Below, one piece after another: positions 1-8,487 of a DNA stretch of 64,000 bases (position 1 is its first letter; each line of letters begins with the position of its first letter). Under the pieces are notes generated by a model that saw only the letters and a program-made list of their open reading frames with translations, ran no database searches and was not told the origin of the DNA. Origin of the DNA: Paraburkholderia sp. D15 (lineage in GTDB: Bacteria > Pseudomonadota > Gammaproteobacteria > Burkholderiales > Burkholderiaceae); contig NZ_CP110395.1 of assembly GCF_029910215.1 (NCBI RefSeq), forward strand, positions 2,232,001-2,296,000, written 5' to 3'. The translations under genes and the position numbers were made by a program.

Positions 1-1019
1 GCAATCGTCTTGATGTTGTTCTTCACCAGATCGTCGCGCGTGATCAGCGTCGGCTTGACGACGATCCGGTGCGCCGGCGTTTGCCCCGCGAGCAGCAACG
101 CGGCGGCACGCACCGAGACCGCGCCGACCACGGCGGGGTTGGTCGCCGCCGTCGCCACCCACGCGCTGTTCGGCGCGCGGATCGCCTCGATATCGGACGT
201 CGATATATCCGCGCTGTAAATACGCAGCTTCGACGCGAGATTCGCCTCGTCGGCGGCGAGTTTCGCGCCGCGCGCGAATTCGTCGTATGGCGCGAACACC
301 ACGCGAATCTCGGGATGCGCGCGATACGCGGCGGCCGCCTGATTCGCGACCGATTGCGCGATCGGATTGTCCACCGTGCCCCAGCGCGCCTTCTCCTGCA
401 CCTGCGGATGGGCGGCCTTGAAGTCGCGCCACACCGCGTCGCGCCGGTCGAGCGGCGCGAAACCCGCGACATACACGTAACCGGCGGCGAAGCGATCGCC
501 GTTGTCCTTCACCGCCTGGTCGAGCAGCAGCGACGCGAGATCGTGGTCGCTCTGCTCGATCTGCGGCACCTTCGGGTTGCCGAGATCGACGTCGAACGCG
601 ACCACCTTGATGCCTTTGTCGAGCGCGCGCTGCACCACGTCCTTCAGCGATTCGGGCAAGCCGTGATTGACGATGATCGCCGACACGCCAAGGCTGATCG
701 CCTGCTGGATCTGCTCGCGCTGTTCGGCCGCATCCTGACGGCCTTCGTAAATGCGCAGGTCGATGCCGAGCGCCTTCGCCTGCTTCTGCGCACCCGCTTC
801 GTAAGCCTGGAAGAAGTCGCCGGTCGACAGATAGTTGACCAGCGCGACCTTCACGCCGCCCTTGTCGAACGGCGCGGGCGCGCCCTTCAGCGGCGCGGCT
901 TGGGCCGTGGCGCTCACCGTGGCCATCAAGGCCGCGCCGGTCACCAAGGTAGCGGCGGCGACGGCGAGCGTCGCCGGTCTGAGCTTCAGGTCCAGCGTGC
1001 GACGAAGAAACGATTTCAT
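1..1019 (-). CDS. Sugar-type (CUT2) ABC transporter periplasmic substrate-binding protein, 3' end cut by window edge
   Basis: This is the periplasmic binding protein of a ribose/rhizopine-type ABC importer. Read on the minus strand it starts with ATG at 1019 and stays open to the window edge, so about 339 residues are present and the C-terminus is missing. The first ~42 residues are a basic start followed by an Ala/Val-rich stretch, read as a signal peptide. The body then shows the type I periplasmic-binding-protein pattern: KVALVNYLSTGDFFQAYEAG near the start of the mature protein, then a repeated motif of the kind VSAIIVNHG, GIKVVAFDVD and IRVVFAPYDE. It lies 80 bp downstream of the FMN monooxygenase gene and on the same strand as the permease and ATPase further upstream, so it completes one importer. 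The ligand cannot be read from the sequence; the neighbouring flavin enzymes suggest it is not a plain sugar. Confidence 0.9.
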   Translation of the reverse strand, partial: MKSFLRRTLDLKLRPATLAVAAATLVTGAALMATVSATAQAAPLKGAPAPFDKGGVKVALVNYLSTGDFFQAYEAGAQKQAKALGIDLRIYEGRQDAAEQREQIQQAISLGVSAIIVNHGLPESLKDVVQRALDKGIKVVAFDVDLGNPKVPQIEQSDHDLASLLLDQAVKDNGDRFAAGYVYVAGFAPLDRRDAVWRDFKAAHPQVQEKARWGTVDNPIAQSVANQAAAAYRAHPEIRVVFAPYDEFARGAKLAADEANLASKLRIYSADISTSDIEAIRAPNSAWVATAATNPAVVGAVSVRAAALLLAGQTPAHRIVVKPTLITRDDLVKNNIKTI

Positions 1020-1051
1020 CCGATGATCTCCAACCCGTTGAGCGATGTAGT

Positions 1052-1084
1052 GATGGTTCGACGATGGTTCGATGATGGTTCGAT
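1052..1084. repeat. Three tandem copies of an 11-bp unit (GATGGTTCGAY)
   Basis: The unit occurs at 1052-1062, 1063-1073 and 1074-1084, differing only in the last base (C, T, T). It fills much of the 80-bp gap between the monooxygenase stop and the binding-protein start. It may be a slipped-strand duplication or may tune expression of the binding protein; no function is evident. Confidence 0.85.
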
Positions 1085-1099
1085 GCTCAGGCGAGGCAG

Positions 1100-2509
1100 T
1101 TAATCCGCCGCTACCGCCGCGCGCGTGTGCGGCGTGTGCTGCGTGCCGTGTGTACGATAGGCTGCGCCCGGATGCGGCTCGGCCAGCCGCGGCCCCTTGC
1201 CGTGCAGTTTTTCGCGCAGCGAGCCCTGCGCGTAATCGGTCTTGTAGACGCCGCGCCGTTGCAGTTCCGGCACGACCAGGTCGACGAAGTCCGTGAAGGT
1301 TTCGTGGGTCACCGCATAGGCGAGATTGAAGCCGTCCACGTCGGTCTCCTCGACCCACGACTGCAACTCGTCGGCGATCTCCTCGGGGCTGCCCACGGAC
1401 AACGGTCCCAGTCCGCCAATGCCGCCCCACTTCGCGATTTCGCGCACGGTCCACACGCGCGTTGGGTCCGCGCTCGACAGCGCCTCCACCGCGGATTGCA
1501 CCGCGTTGCTCTCGACATGGCGCAACGGCTCGTCGAGGTCGTACTTCGACAGATCGATGCCGGTCCAGCCGGACATCAGCGCGAGCGCGCCCTCGTCGCT
1601 GGCATCGCGGCGATAGTCGGCGTGTTTCGCGTGCGCTTCGGCGGAGGTCTTGCCGGTGATCACGGTGTGCAGATTGAAGATCAGCACGTCGTGCGGATCG
1701 CGGCCGAACGATTTCACGCGCGCCCGGATATCGGCGACGAAGTTTTTGAGGATCGTGCGCGACGGCGCGGCGATGAAGATGCACTCGGCGTGCTGGGCGG
1801 CGAAGTCCTTGCCGCGCTTCGATGCACCGGCCTGATACAGCACCGGCGTGCGCTGCGGCGACGGCTCGCACAGGTGAATGCCAGGCACGTCGAAATACGG
1901 CCCGCGATGGCGGATCGGATGCACCTTCGACGGTTCGGTGAACACGTGACGCGCGGTGTCGCGCACTACCGCGTCGTCTTCCCACGACGCTTCCCACAGC
2001 TTGTAGCAGACCTCCAGGTAATCTTCGGCGAGCGCATAGCGTTCGTCGTGATTGGCCTGCGCGGACAAGCCGACATTGCGTGCCGCGCTGTCCAGATACG
2101 ACGTGACGATGTTCCAGCCGACCCGCCCGTTGGTCAGATGATCGAGCGTCGACATGCGCCGGGCGAACGGATACGGATGCTCGTACGACAGCGAACAGGT
2201 GACGCCGAAACCCAGATGCTCGGTGACGTTCGCCATCGCCGAGACGAGCAGGATCGGGTCGTTGACCGGCACCTGTGCGGCCTGGCGGATCGCGGCCTCG
2301 CCGTTGCCGTTGAAGACGTCGTAGAGGCCAAGCACGTCGGCGATGAACAGGCCGTCGAACCTGCCGCGTTCGAGCAATTGCGCGAGCTCGGTCCAGTAAC
2401 CGAGTTGCCGGTAGCGCCACGAGGTGTCGCGCGGATGCGCCCACAAGCCCGGCGACTGATGCCCCACGCAATTCATGTCGAAAGCGTTGAGGCGGATTTC
2501 CTTGGCCAT
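1100..2509 (-). CDS. NtaA/SnaA/DszA-family FMN-dependent monooxygenase (luciferase-like)
   Basis: At 469 residues this is a full-length member of the bacterial luciferase-like, NtaA/SnaA/SoxA(DszA) family, which uses reduced FMN supplied by a separate reductase to oxidise xenobiotics, chelators or organosulfur compounds. Family features visible are the N-terminal strand with FDMNCVGHQSPGLW (about residues 10-23), the SWRYRQLGYWTELAQLLERG helix, GRFDGLFIADVLG, a HLGFGVTCS segment, the RVGWNIVTSYLDSAARN block and the PVLYQAGASKRGKDFAA block. It begins 36 bp after the stop of the acyl-CoA-dehydrogenase-like gene on the same strand, so the two are very likely co-transcribed. The DszA/DszC or SfnB pairing is known from sulfur-source oxidation. 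The actual substrate is not determined; C-N cleavage as in NtaA is an alternative to C-S cleavage. No dedicated flavin reductase is seen nearby. Confidence 0.92.
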   Translation of the reverse strand: MAKEIRLNAFDMNCVGHQSPGLWAHPRDTSWRYRQLGYWTELAQLLERGRFDGLFIADVLGLYDVFNGNGEAAIRQAAQVPVNDPILLVSAMANVTEHLGFGVTCSLSYEHPYPFARRMSTLDHLTNGRVGWNIVTSYLDSAARNVGLSAQANHDERYALAEDYLEVCYKLWEASWEDDAVVRDTARHVFTEPSKVHPIRHRGPYFDVPGIHLCEPSPQRTPVLYQAGASKRGKDFAAQHAECIFIAAPSRTILKNFVADIRARVKSFGRDPHDVLIFNLHTVITGKTSAEAHAKHADYRRDASDEGALALMSGWTGIDLSKYDLDEPLRHVESNAVQSAVEALSSADPTRVWTVREIAKWGGIGGLGPLSVGSPEEIADELQSWVEETDVDGFNLAYAVTHETFTDFVDLVVPELQRRGVYKTDYAQGSLREKLHGKGPRLAEPHPGAAYRTHGTQHTPHTRAAVAAD

Positions 2510-2545
2510 GATGTGTTCGTCAGAGAAGTGCGTTGGAGTCGTCCG

Positions 2546-3784
2546 TCAATTCCACGGATGACGCGCCGGCTTCACGCCGTTCAGGTAGTAGTTGCCCACC
2601 AGGTGATATTTCCAGCGCACCGGATCGTGCAGCGTATGCACGCGCGCATTGCGCCAGTGCCGGTCGAGATTGTGTTCGCCGAGGGTCGATTGCGTGCCCG
2701 CCAGTTCGAACAGTTTTTCGCTCGCGAGCAGCGCGATTTCGGTGGTCAAGACCTTGGCTTCGCCGACCGCGACCGAGGCCTGCGCCACGTCGTCCTCGCT
2801 GGTCTGCGGCTGCGCGGCAAGCGCGTCGATCACGCGCGCGGCGCGTTCGAGCAGCGCCTCGGCCGCATGCAGCTGGATATGCAGATGACCGATCTCGCGC
2901 ACCGTCAGCGGATCGTCGACCGCGCGTTCGACACCGCTGTCGATCCACGGCCGCGAGCGCGAGCGCACGAAGCTGAGCGTATCGTCGATCGCGGCTCTGG
3001 CGATACCGGCGTCGATCGCCGCCTGAATGATCTGCGAGACCGGACCGTTGAGCGTGGGGAAATCGGACACGCGGTGCGCGGGCAGCACCAGCGGCGCCGG
3101 CACCCGCACGTTGTCCAGCACGACGGTGCCGCTCGCGGTGGTGCGTTGCCCGAAGCCCGACCAGTCGTCGATCACGCTCAGACCCGGCGTGCCCTTCGGG
3201 ATATACGCAAGCCAGCCCTTGCGGTCGGCGTCGAGTCCCAGCACGGGCACGAAGTCGGCGAACAGCGCGCCGGTCGAATAGAACTTGGTGCCGTGCACGA
3301 TGTACTCGTCTGCTTCGCGCGACACGGTGGTCTTCAGGTCCAGCACGTGCTTCGTGCCCTTCTCCGAGAAACCGTTGCCGAAGCGCTTGCCCGCCAGCAC
3401 CTCGCCGAAGAAATAGCGCTTCTGTTCGCCGGAGCCGGTCAGCGCGATCACGTCGACGAGACCGAAATGATTCTGCGGCAACTGGCCGAGCGACGGGTCC
3501 GCCGCCGCGATGACCTTCACGACCTCGGTCAGCGTGACGAAGGACACGCCCGCGCCGCCGTACGCCTTCGGCACCGTGATTGCCCACAGCCCCGATTGCG
3601 AGAACCAGTCGATCTCCTCGTGCGGCAGGCGGCGCTGGCTGTCGCGCGCCGCCGCGCCCTGCGCGAGACGTGCCGCCAGTTCGTGCGCGACCGCGATGGC
3701 CTGCGCGTCGTCGGCGATCACGCGCGCCGTCTGCCGGTTCGCGTCGAACGCATTCGATGTCGCCGCTTCGTCAACCTCTGCCAT
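2546..3784 (-). CDS. SfnB/DszC-like acyl-CoA-dehydrogenase-fold flavoprotein monooxygenase
   Basis: A 412-residue acyl-CoA-dehydrogenase-fold protein of the SfnB (sulfur acquisition oxidoreductase)/DszC group. The N-terminal helical domain contains LPHEEIDWFSQSGLWAITVP (about 53-72) and a GGAGVSF turn, the middle beta domain has KFYSTGALFADFVPVLG and the FGQRTTASGTVVLDNVRVP segment, and the C-terminal helical domain ends HNLDRHWRNARVHTLHDPVRWKYHLVGNYYLNG. The HxxxRHWRNARxHTLHDP signature is typical of SfnB/DszC-type enzymes rather than true acyl-CoA dehydrogenases; such enzymes bind reduced flavin and add oxygen to their substrate. It precedes the FMN monooxygenase by 36 bp. A 213-bp gap separates it from the upstream permease gene, enough for its own promoter. 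Family assignment is firm, substrate unknown. Confidence 0.9.
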   Translation of the reverse strand: MAEVDEAATSNAFDANRQTARVIADDAQAIAVAHELAARLAQGAAARDSQRRLPHEEIDWFSQSGLWAITVPKAYGGAGVSFVTLTEVVKVIAAADPSLGQLPQNHFGLVDVIALTGSGEQKRYFFGEVLAGKRFGNGFSEKGTKHVLDLKTTVSREADEYIVHGTKFYSTGALFADFVPVLGLDADRKGWLAYIPKGTPGLSVIDDWSGFGQRTTASGTVVLDNVRVPAPLVLPAHRVSDFPTLNGPVSQIIQAAIDAGIARAAIDDTLSFVRSRSRPWIDSGVERAVDDPLTVREIGHLHIQLHAAEALLERAARVIDALAAQPQTSEDDVAQASVAVGEAKVLTTEIALLASEKLFELAGTQSTLGEHNLDRHWRNARVHTLHDPVRWKYHLVGNYYLNGVKPARHPWN

Positions 3785-3997
3785 GTGCCTCTCCGTTTGA
3801 ATGACCGTTCGCTCAATCTATCAGCGGGCACGGCACGCGCAAACTGAACGATTCGGCAATCGATATTCCTTCGGATGGCAAACGGTCAGTGTCGAAATCG
3901 CGTCACGTTTTAACGGCGCGAACGACGTTTTAGCGGCGTATGCACAACACCCACGCGCATGCTTTCATATGCCCACGTTCTTACGCGCCGCCCGGCT

Positions 3998-5068
3998 TCA
4001 CGCACGCGATTCGCCGCGCCGCCCGACGCTGAACGTAAACGCGAGCGCCAGCACCAGCAGCACGCCCTTGATGAAATCCTGCATGTAGTACGGCGCATTC
4101 AGCATGGTCAGCCCGTTCAGCAACACGCCGACGAACACCGCGCCGACCACGGTGCCGAACACGTTGGGCCGTTTCGCGCCCCACACCGCGTAGCCCATCA
4201 GCGCCGCCGCCACCGCATCGAGCAGCAGCGAATGACCGGCGCTGACGTCGCCGCGTCCGACGCGCGCCGCGATCAGCACACCGCCGAGCGACGCAATCGC
4301 GCCCGACGCGACATAAGCCGCGATCCGGTAGCGCGCGGTCGGCGCACCCGCGAGCCGCGCGGCGGTTTCGTTGCCGCCGATCGCGTAGATCACGCGGCCC
4401 CAGCGCGTCGTCTCCATCGCGAGGCAGGCGAGAACCGTCACGCCAAGCAGGATCAGCACCGGCAGCGGCACCACGTCGAACACGCGCAGACGGCCGAGCG
4501 CCAGAAACGTATCGGAGAACACACCGCTCGCTTCCGTGCCGTCGGGCAGCACGCTGCCGGTGGCGAGCGATCTTCCGCCGGTCGGAATCAGTTGCAGACC
4601 GGCCAGCAGAAACAGCGTGCCGAGCGTCGCCAGTTGATCCGGCACACGCAGGCGCGTGATCAGCAGCCCGTTGAACAGACCCGCCGCGACACCGAGCGCG
4701 ACGCAGGCCGCGACCGCGCCCAGCGCGTCGCCATGCCAGACGATCAGCACATAGCTCGCGGCCATCTGCGCGGATGCGGCCACGCTGCCCACCGAGAGAT
4801 CGAAGCCGCCCGCCGCCAGCGTGATCGTGACGCCAATGCCGAGCAGCGCGACGATCGACACCGCCTGCAGAATGCTGAACAGGTTGTCGACGTTGAGAAA
4901 CGCCGGTTCCTTCACCGCGAACACGACGATCGGCAACGCGAGCACGAGCAGGATGCCGGTGCGTTCGAGCTGGTCGCGCACGGCGCGTAACGTGAGACGC
5001 GACGAGCGGTCGGCGTAGGCGTCGCCCGGAATGGCTGAGGATGTGGACGTGGACGTGGCGGGTTTCAT
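3998..5068 (-). CDS. CUT2-type sugar ABC transporter permease (RbsC-like)
   Basis: A 356-residue inner-membrane permease of the ribose/xylose branch of ABC importers. After a short polar N-terminus it has about eight to ten hydrophobic segments, including TGILLVLALPIVVFAVKEPA, a conserved LFSILQAVSIVALLGIGVTI stretch, AAGGFDLSVGSVAA and the cytoplasmic loop GRVIYAIGGNETAARLAGA, which is the ATPase-contact motif of this family. The start at 5068 was chosen because it follows the ATPase stop by 22 bp. An in-frame ATG at 5107 would add 13 residues and overlap the ATPase gene by 17 bp; neither has a convincing ribosome-binding site. It works with the ATPase immediately upstream and, by inference, with the binding protein at 1-1019. 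Confidence 0.93.
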   Translation of the reverse strand: MKPATSTSTSSAIPGDAYADRSSRLTLRAVRDQLERTGILLVLALPIVVFAVKEPAFLNVDNLFSILQAVSIVALLGIGVTITLAAGGFDLSVGSVAASAQMAASYVLIVWHGDALGAVAACVALGVAAGLFNGLLITRLRVPDQLATLGTLFLLAGLQLIPTGGRSLATGSVLPDGTEASGVFSDTFLALGRLRVFDVVPLPVLILLGVTVLACLAMETTRWGRVIYAIGGNETAARLAGAPTARYRIAAYVASGAIASLGGVLIAARVGRGDVSAGHSLLLDAVAAALMGYAVWGAKRPNVFGTVVGAVFVGVLLNGLTMLNAPYYMQDFIKGVLLVLALAFTFSVGRRGESRA

Positions 5069-5090
5069 CGCGAGGGGCTTCGGCGTGTGT

Positions 5091-6713
5091 TCAATGCGCG
5101 GTGGCATGGGAGTCATGGGTGACGGGAAGTGCATCGAGCGTCGCGCGATCGAACCAGACGATGCGATCGGCCACCTCCAGCGCTTCCTCGATATCGCTGA
5201 CGAACACCAGCGTCGCGCGCGTGGGCGCGTGCCGCCGCAACGTGTCGACGATATCGGCGCGGGCGCCGGCGTCGACGCCTTGAAACGGTTCGTCGAGTAG
5301 CAGCAGCCGGGCCGGTTCGACATGCCAGCGCGCCAGCACCACTTTCTGCTGATTGCCGCCGGAGAGCCGTGTCAGACGATCGTCGGGGCCGGTGCAGCGA
5401 ATGCCGAAGGCCTGGATCGCCTCGCTGGCCGCCGCGCGTTCCGCGGCTTCGCGCACCACGCCCCGGCGGAACCAGCGCGACAGGAACGGAAAGCTCAACG
5501 TACCCGCGATCGAGGCGAACGGCACGCTGTCCGGAAACAGTGAACTGCGCCAGCGGTCCTCGCCCGCGAGAAACACGCCCGAGCGAATCGCCTGCGCGGG
5601 TGAACGGGGACGCCAGGGTTGGCCGTCGAGCGTCATCTGTCCGCTGCTCGCACGGGATGCGCCGAAGATCGTGCGTGCGAATCGCGATTTGCCGCCGCCT
5701 ACGGGTCCCGCGATCGCGACGATCTCGCCGCGCTGGATATCGAGATCGAATGGCGTGCTGGTGGGCGTGAGCTGGAAATCGCGGGTGCTGAAGAATGGGA
5801 CGTGCGCGGCGGCGCCTGTCTGATGAGTCGTCTTTGCACCTGTCTTCGCGGGTGGCTGCGTGTTGGTTTGCGCTGCCGTTTCAGCGGCGGCCTGCGCGCT
5901 GGCCGCATCCCCTTCCAGCGAGCTTGTCGCCACTTCAACCGCCCTGCTTCGCGCCTTCGGCAACGGCCGGCCGATCATCGTTTCGACGGCCGCATCGAAA
6001 TCGATCGGCGCGCGCCGGTCGGCGACGAGGCGTCCGTCACGCACGATCGCGACACGATCCGCCACGCGCCGCAGATCGCCGAGCCGATGCGAGACCAGCA
6101 GAATCGCGACGCCGTCATCCCGCAACGGCGCGAGGCGCGCGAACAGTCGTTCCGCTTCGGCGGCCGACAGACTCGCGGTGGGCTCGTCGAGAATCAGCAC
6201 TTGCGGATGCGACGCCAACGCACGCGCCAGCGTAACCAGTTGCTGGCTCGCCAGCGACAAGGTACCGAGCGGTGCGCCCAGCTCGACCTCCAGCCCGACC
6301 CGCGCCGCCAGTTCACGCGCGGCTTCACGCCGGGCCGCGGGCGGCACGCGCCATCGCGAGCCGGAATCGCACAGCCGGTCGAGCAGCAGATTGTCGGCGA
6401 TGGAAAGCGACGGCACGACCGCGTCGGCGATCGACTGATGCACGGTGGCAATGCCGAGACGCTTCGCCGCTTGCGGCGACTCCGGGCGGAATGCGCGGCC
6501 CGCGAGCGTCAGCGTGCCGGCGTCGGGCGCATACACGCCGCTCAGTATTTTCACGAGCGTGGATTTGCCCGCGCCGTTGGCGCCCATCAGCGCGACGACC
6601 TCGCCGGCATGCATCGACAGATCGAGGTCGGCCAGCGCGACGGTCGCGCCGAAGCGTTTGGTTATCGCGCGTGCGGTGAGGATCGGTTCGCCGGGACTGT
6701 TTCGCAAGCTCAT
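5091..6713 (-). CDS. CUT2-type sugar ABC transporter ATP-binding protein (RbsA-like, two ABC domains)
   Basis: A 540-residue tandem ABC ATPase that energises the adjacent permease. The N-terminal domain has Walker A GANGAGKS (about 44-51), a signature region LSLASQQLVTLARAL and Walker B LILDEPTASLS. The C-terminal domain has the loop GPVGGGKS, the signature LSGGNQQK and LLLLDEPFQGVD, as in RbsA/XylG proteins. Between them is a linker of about 60 residues unusually rich in Ala, Thr and Gln, longer than in the family as I know it. It is the first gene of the minus-strand series ATPase, permease, SfnB-like, FMN monooxygenase, binding protein. The 172 bp upstream (6714-6885) should hold the promoter. 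Confidence 0.95.
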   Translation of the reverse strand: MSLRNSPGEPILTARAITKRFGATVALADLDLSMHAGEVVALMGANGAGKSTLVKILSGVYAPDAGTLTLAGRAFRPESPQAAKRLGIATVHQSIADAVVPSLSIADNLLLDRLCDSGSRWRVPPAARREAARELAARVGLEVELGAPLGTLSLASQQLVTLARALASHPQVLILDEPTASLSAAEAERLFARLAPLRDDGVAILLVSHRLGDLRRVADRVAIVRDGRLVADRRAPIDFDAAVETMIGRPLPKARSRAVEVATSSLEGDAASAQAAAETAAQTNTQPPAKTGAKTTHQTGAAAHVPFFSTRDFQLTPTSTPFDLDIQRGEIVAIAGPVGGGKSRFARTIFGASRASSGQMTLDGQPWRPRSPAQAIRSGVFLAGEDRWRSSLFPDSVPFASIAGTLSFPFLSRWFRRGVVREAAERAAASEAIQAFGIRCTGPDDRLTRLSGGNQQKVVLARWHVEPARLLLLDEPFQGVDAGARADIVDTLRRHAPTRATLVFVSDIEEALEVADRIVWFDRATLDALPVTHDSHATAH

Positions 6714-6885
6714 GCGTATCCTGACTGGGACGGGCTGGGATCAACCCCGGATACTAAGGCGCTTCGAAACGATCGGAAAACAAGCAAAAGTGATTAGCTT
6801 TGCAGCGATGACGACGCGAGCGCGACCGTCATGGCGGTCATGACCTCGCGCGTTCGCCGCGACGACTCACCAGTCCATCAGTCCA

Positions 6886-7371
6886 CTACCCCAGATTGAA
6901 CGTAATGATCTTCACCGCCACGTCCTTGCATGCCTTGTCGTGACAGATGCCGCTGAACCAGATTTCGCCGCCGCCGATCATCACGCCCTGATCGCGCGTG
7001 AACAGCGTCGCGTAGGTCTGTTTCGCGACCACATCGACGAGCGCCGGCGTGAAGATCTCGTCGTAATGCGCGATGAAATCGCGCGGCGTGCGCAGCGTGA
7101 CCTTCTTGCCGTGCAGCGTGACCTTGATCGGATACTTGACCATTCCGGCGACGGCCGGTTTGTCCGCATGCGCGACCGCCTGCTGCAATTGCTGGAAGAA
7201 CTGCTTGTACGGTGCGTGCGTGCCGAACAGATCGTCCATCCGCGAATCGACTTCCTGATCGGTCTGCGCGAACGCGGGATGGACGTTGCCCACGGTGAGC
7301 GCAATGACGAACAGCGCAGCGGCGATCGATGACAGATAGCGCGGACGTCGGTGTGTGTTGTGGCGATTCAT
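6886..7371 (-). CDS. Small secreted protein of unknown function, possibly NTF2-like
   Basis: A 161-residue protein that I do not recognise by name. It has a basic N-terminus, a hydrophobic core (SSIAAALFVIALTVGNV) and a likely signal-peptidase site after AFA at about residue 36, so it is probably periplasmic. The mature part, with the run AVAHADKPAVAGMVKYPIKV followed by FIAHYDEIFTPALVDVV, resembles the helix-strand layout of small NTF2-like periplasmic proteins, and it has a Cys pair near the C-terminus (GICHDKACKD) that could form a disulfide. It is transcribed away from the membrane-protein gene at 7496, leaving a 124-bp divergent spacer. Its relation to the downstream ABC genes is unclear. 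Confidence 0.78.
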   Translation of the reverse strand: MNRHNTHRRPRYLSSIAAALFVIALTVGNVHPAFAQTDQEVDSRMDDLFGTHAPYKQFFQQLQQAVAHADKPAVAGMVKYPIKVTLHGKKVTLRTPRDFIAHYDEIFTPALVDVVAKQTYATLFTRDQGVMIGGGEIWFSGICHDKACKDVAVKIITFNLG

Positions 7372-7495
7372 GTGGGGCAGTCTCGTCGTGACGCGGCGTG
7401 GCGGGATTGATCAAACCGGCATCATGCCAGCAAAATACCGGTCGGGAAACGCACAGCGATGCGTCGTTCCCGGCAACCTTGCGGGAGAAAAAACA

Positions 7496-8389
7496 ATGCA
7501 GGCTCAGCAGCCGCCCCTACCGACGCCGCCCGATCGCGTGATAACGCTCCCGGCCACGCCGCTCGCCTCACTCACCCCTTGCTTCGGCGTACCCGACCTG
7601 TTCACCACCAGACTGGTCTATCTCGTCATGATCGTGCTGTTCGGCGGCTTCATGATCGCGCTGCCGGTGGCCTTCGCGTACGACAAAACCGTGCATATGG
7701 ATGTCGTCGGCGTCCTGCTGATTCTGCTTCTGCTCGCGGCATTCGGCTGGGTACTGTCGATTCCGGTGCTGGCGTGGCGCAAGGCCGGCGGCTGGTTCGT
7801 CGTCGATGAACACGGCTTTCGCTACGGCTTCGGCCCACAGCAGGGCAACGACCGCGCCGGCGTGGAGACGCGCGTCGACTGGACAGACGTGGTCGGTCAA
7901 CCCGGCCTGCGCTATGACGTGACGACGGAATTCACCGGCCGCAAGTCGATGGTCAAGGAGCTGCGTTTCTGGCAACGCCTGCCGTCCGGCGAACAGGTCG
8001 AGCGGCGTTTGCCGTTAAGGCTGGCCGACGGCATGCTCTGCATGCGCTTTCGCAATCAGCGCGAGTTGCTGCGCGCCGTGCTGCGCGGGCTGGCCGGCCG
8101 CCCGGGATTGCGCTTCGACGCGAACGTGTTTCTCGACGCCTGCATCGACCCGGACACCTGGCTGCCGATGCGCCGGCCGCGTCTCTATGAAACCCTGTCC
8201 ATCGTGCTCGCGTGCGTGGCGGTCGGCGCGTTCATCTGGATGACCGCCACGTCGTGGCCGCTCTGGCTCGTGATCACGCTGGCGTTCGCCGCGATCCTGC
8301 TGATGTGCATCCTGCTGGCGAAGCATTGGTCGCGCGTCTATCCGAATCTCGAAGGCGTGCTGGGGTTTCGCGAAAGCGAGCCGTTCTGA
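7496..8389 (+). CDS. Membrane protein of unknown function, four predicted transmembrane segments
   Basis: A 297-residue integral membrane protein without a recognisable family motif. The start at 7496 is preceded by GGGAG at a suitable distance (GCGGGAGAAAAAACA then ATG). Two hydrophobic segments lie near the N-terminus (VYLVMIVLFGGFMIALPVAF and VVGVLLILLLLAAFGWVLSI) and two near the C-terminus (LSIVLACVAVGAFIWMTA and LWLVITLAFAAILLMCILLA). They enclose a soluble middle part with strand-rich, charged sequence. This layout resembles YcxB/PH-like membrane proteins in outline only. A hairpin with a T-run follows at 8458, so it is probably monocistronic. Confidence 0.83.
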   Translation: MQAQQPPLPTPPDRVITLPATPLASLTPCFGVPDLFTTRLVYLVMIVLFGGFMIALPVAFAYDKTVHMDVVGVLLILLLLAAFGWVLSIPVLAWRKAGGWFVVDEHGFRYGFGPQQGNDRAGVETRVDWTDVVGQPGLRYDVTTEFTGRKSMVKELRFWQRLPSGEQVERRLPLRLADGMLCMRFRNQRELLRAVLRGLAGRPGLRFDANVFLDACIDPDTWLPMRRPRLYETLSIVLACVAVGAFIWMTATSWPLWLVITLAFAAILLMCILLAKHWSRVYPNLEGVLGFRESEPF

Positions 8390-8430
8390 AGCGCGGCCAT
8401 GCCGGGTCATCAATTCGAGCATTAATTTCC

Positions 8431-8462
8431 GATCCGCGTTTAGATCCGCGTTTCGATCCGCG
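8431..8462. repeat. 12-bp tandem repeat GATCCGCGTTTM, 2.7 copies
   Basis: Copies start at 8431, 8443 and 8455 (the last partial, running into the terminator stem). It is short and intergenic; likely a slippage product. Confidence 0.8.
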
Positions 8463-8487
8463 CATTGAATTACGCGCGGTCTTTTTT
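8458..8487 (+). terminator. Rho-independent terminator after the gene at 7496-8389
   Basis: CCGCGC (8458-8463) pairs with GCGCGG (8474-8479) around a 10-nt loop, followed by TC and six T residues. It lies 69 bp past the stop codon of the membrane-protein gene. Confidence 0.7.

Noticed and set aside
1127..3847. A 906-codon open frame on the plus strand opposite the two monooxygenase genes
   Set aside because: Composition is Arg/His/Asp-rich without motifs, and both opposite-strand genes have clear families and starts.
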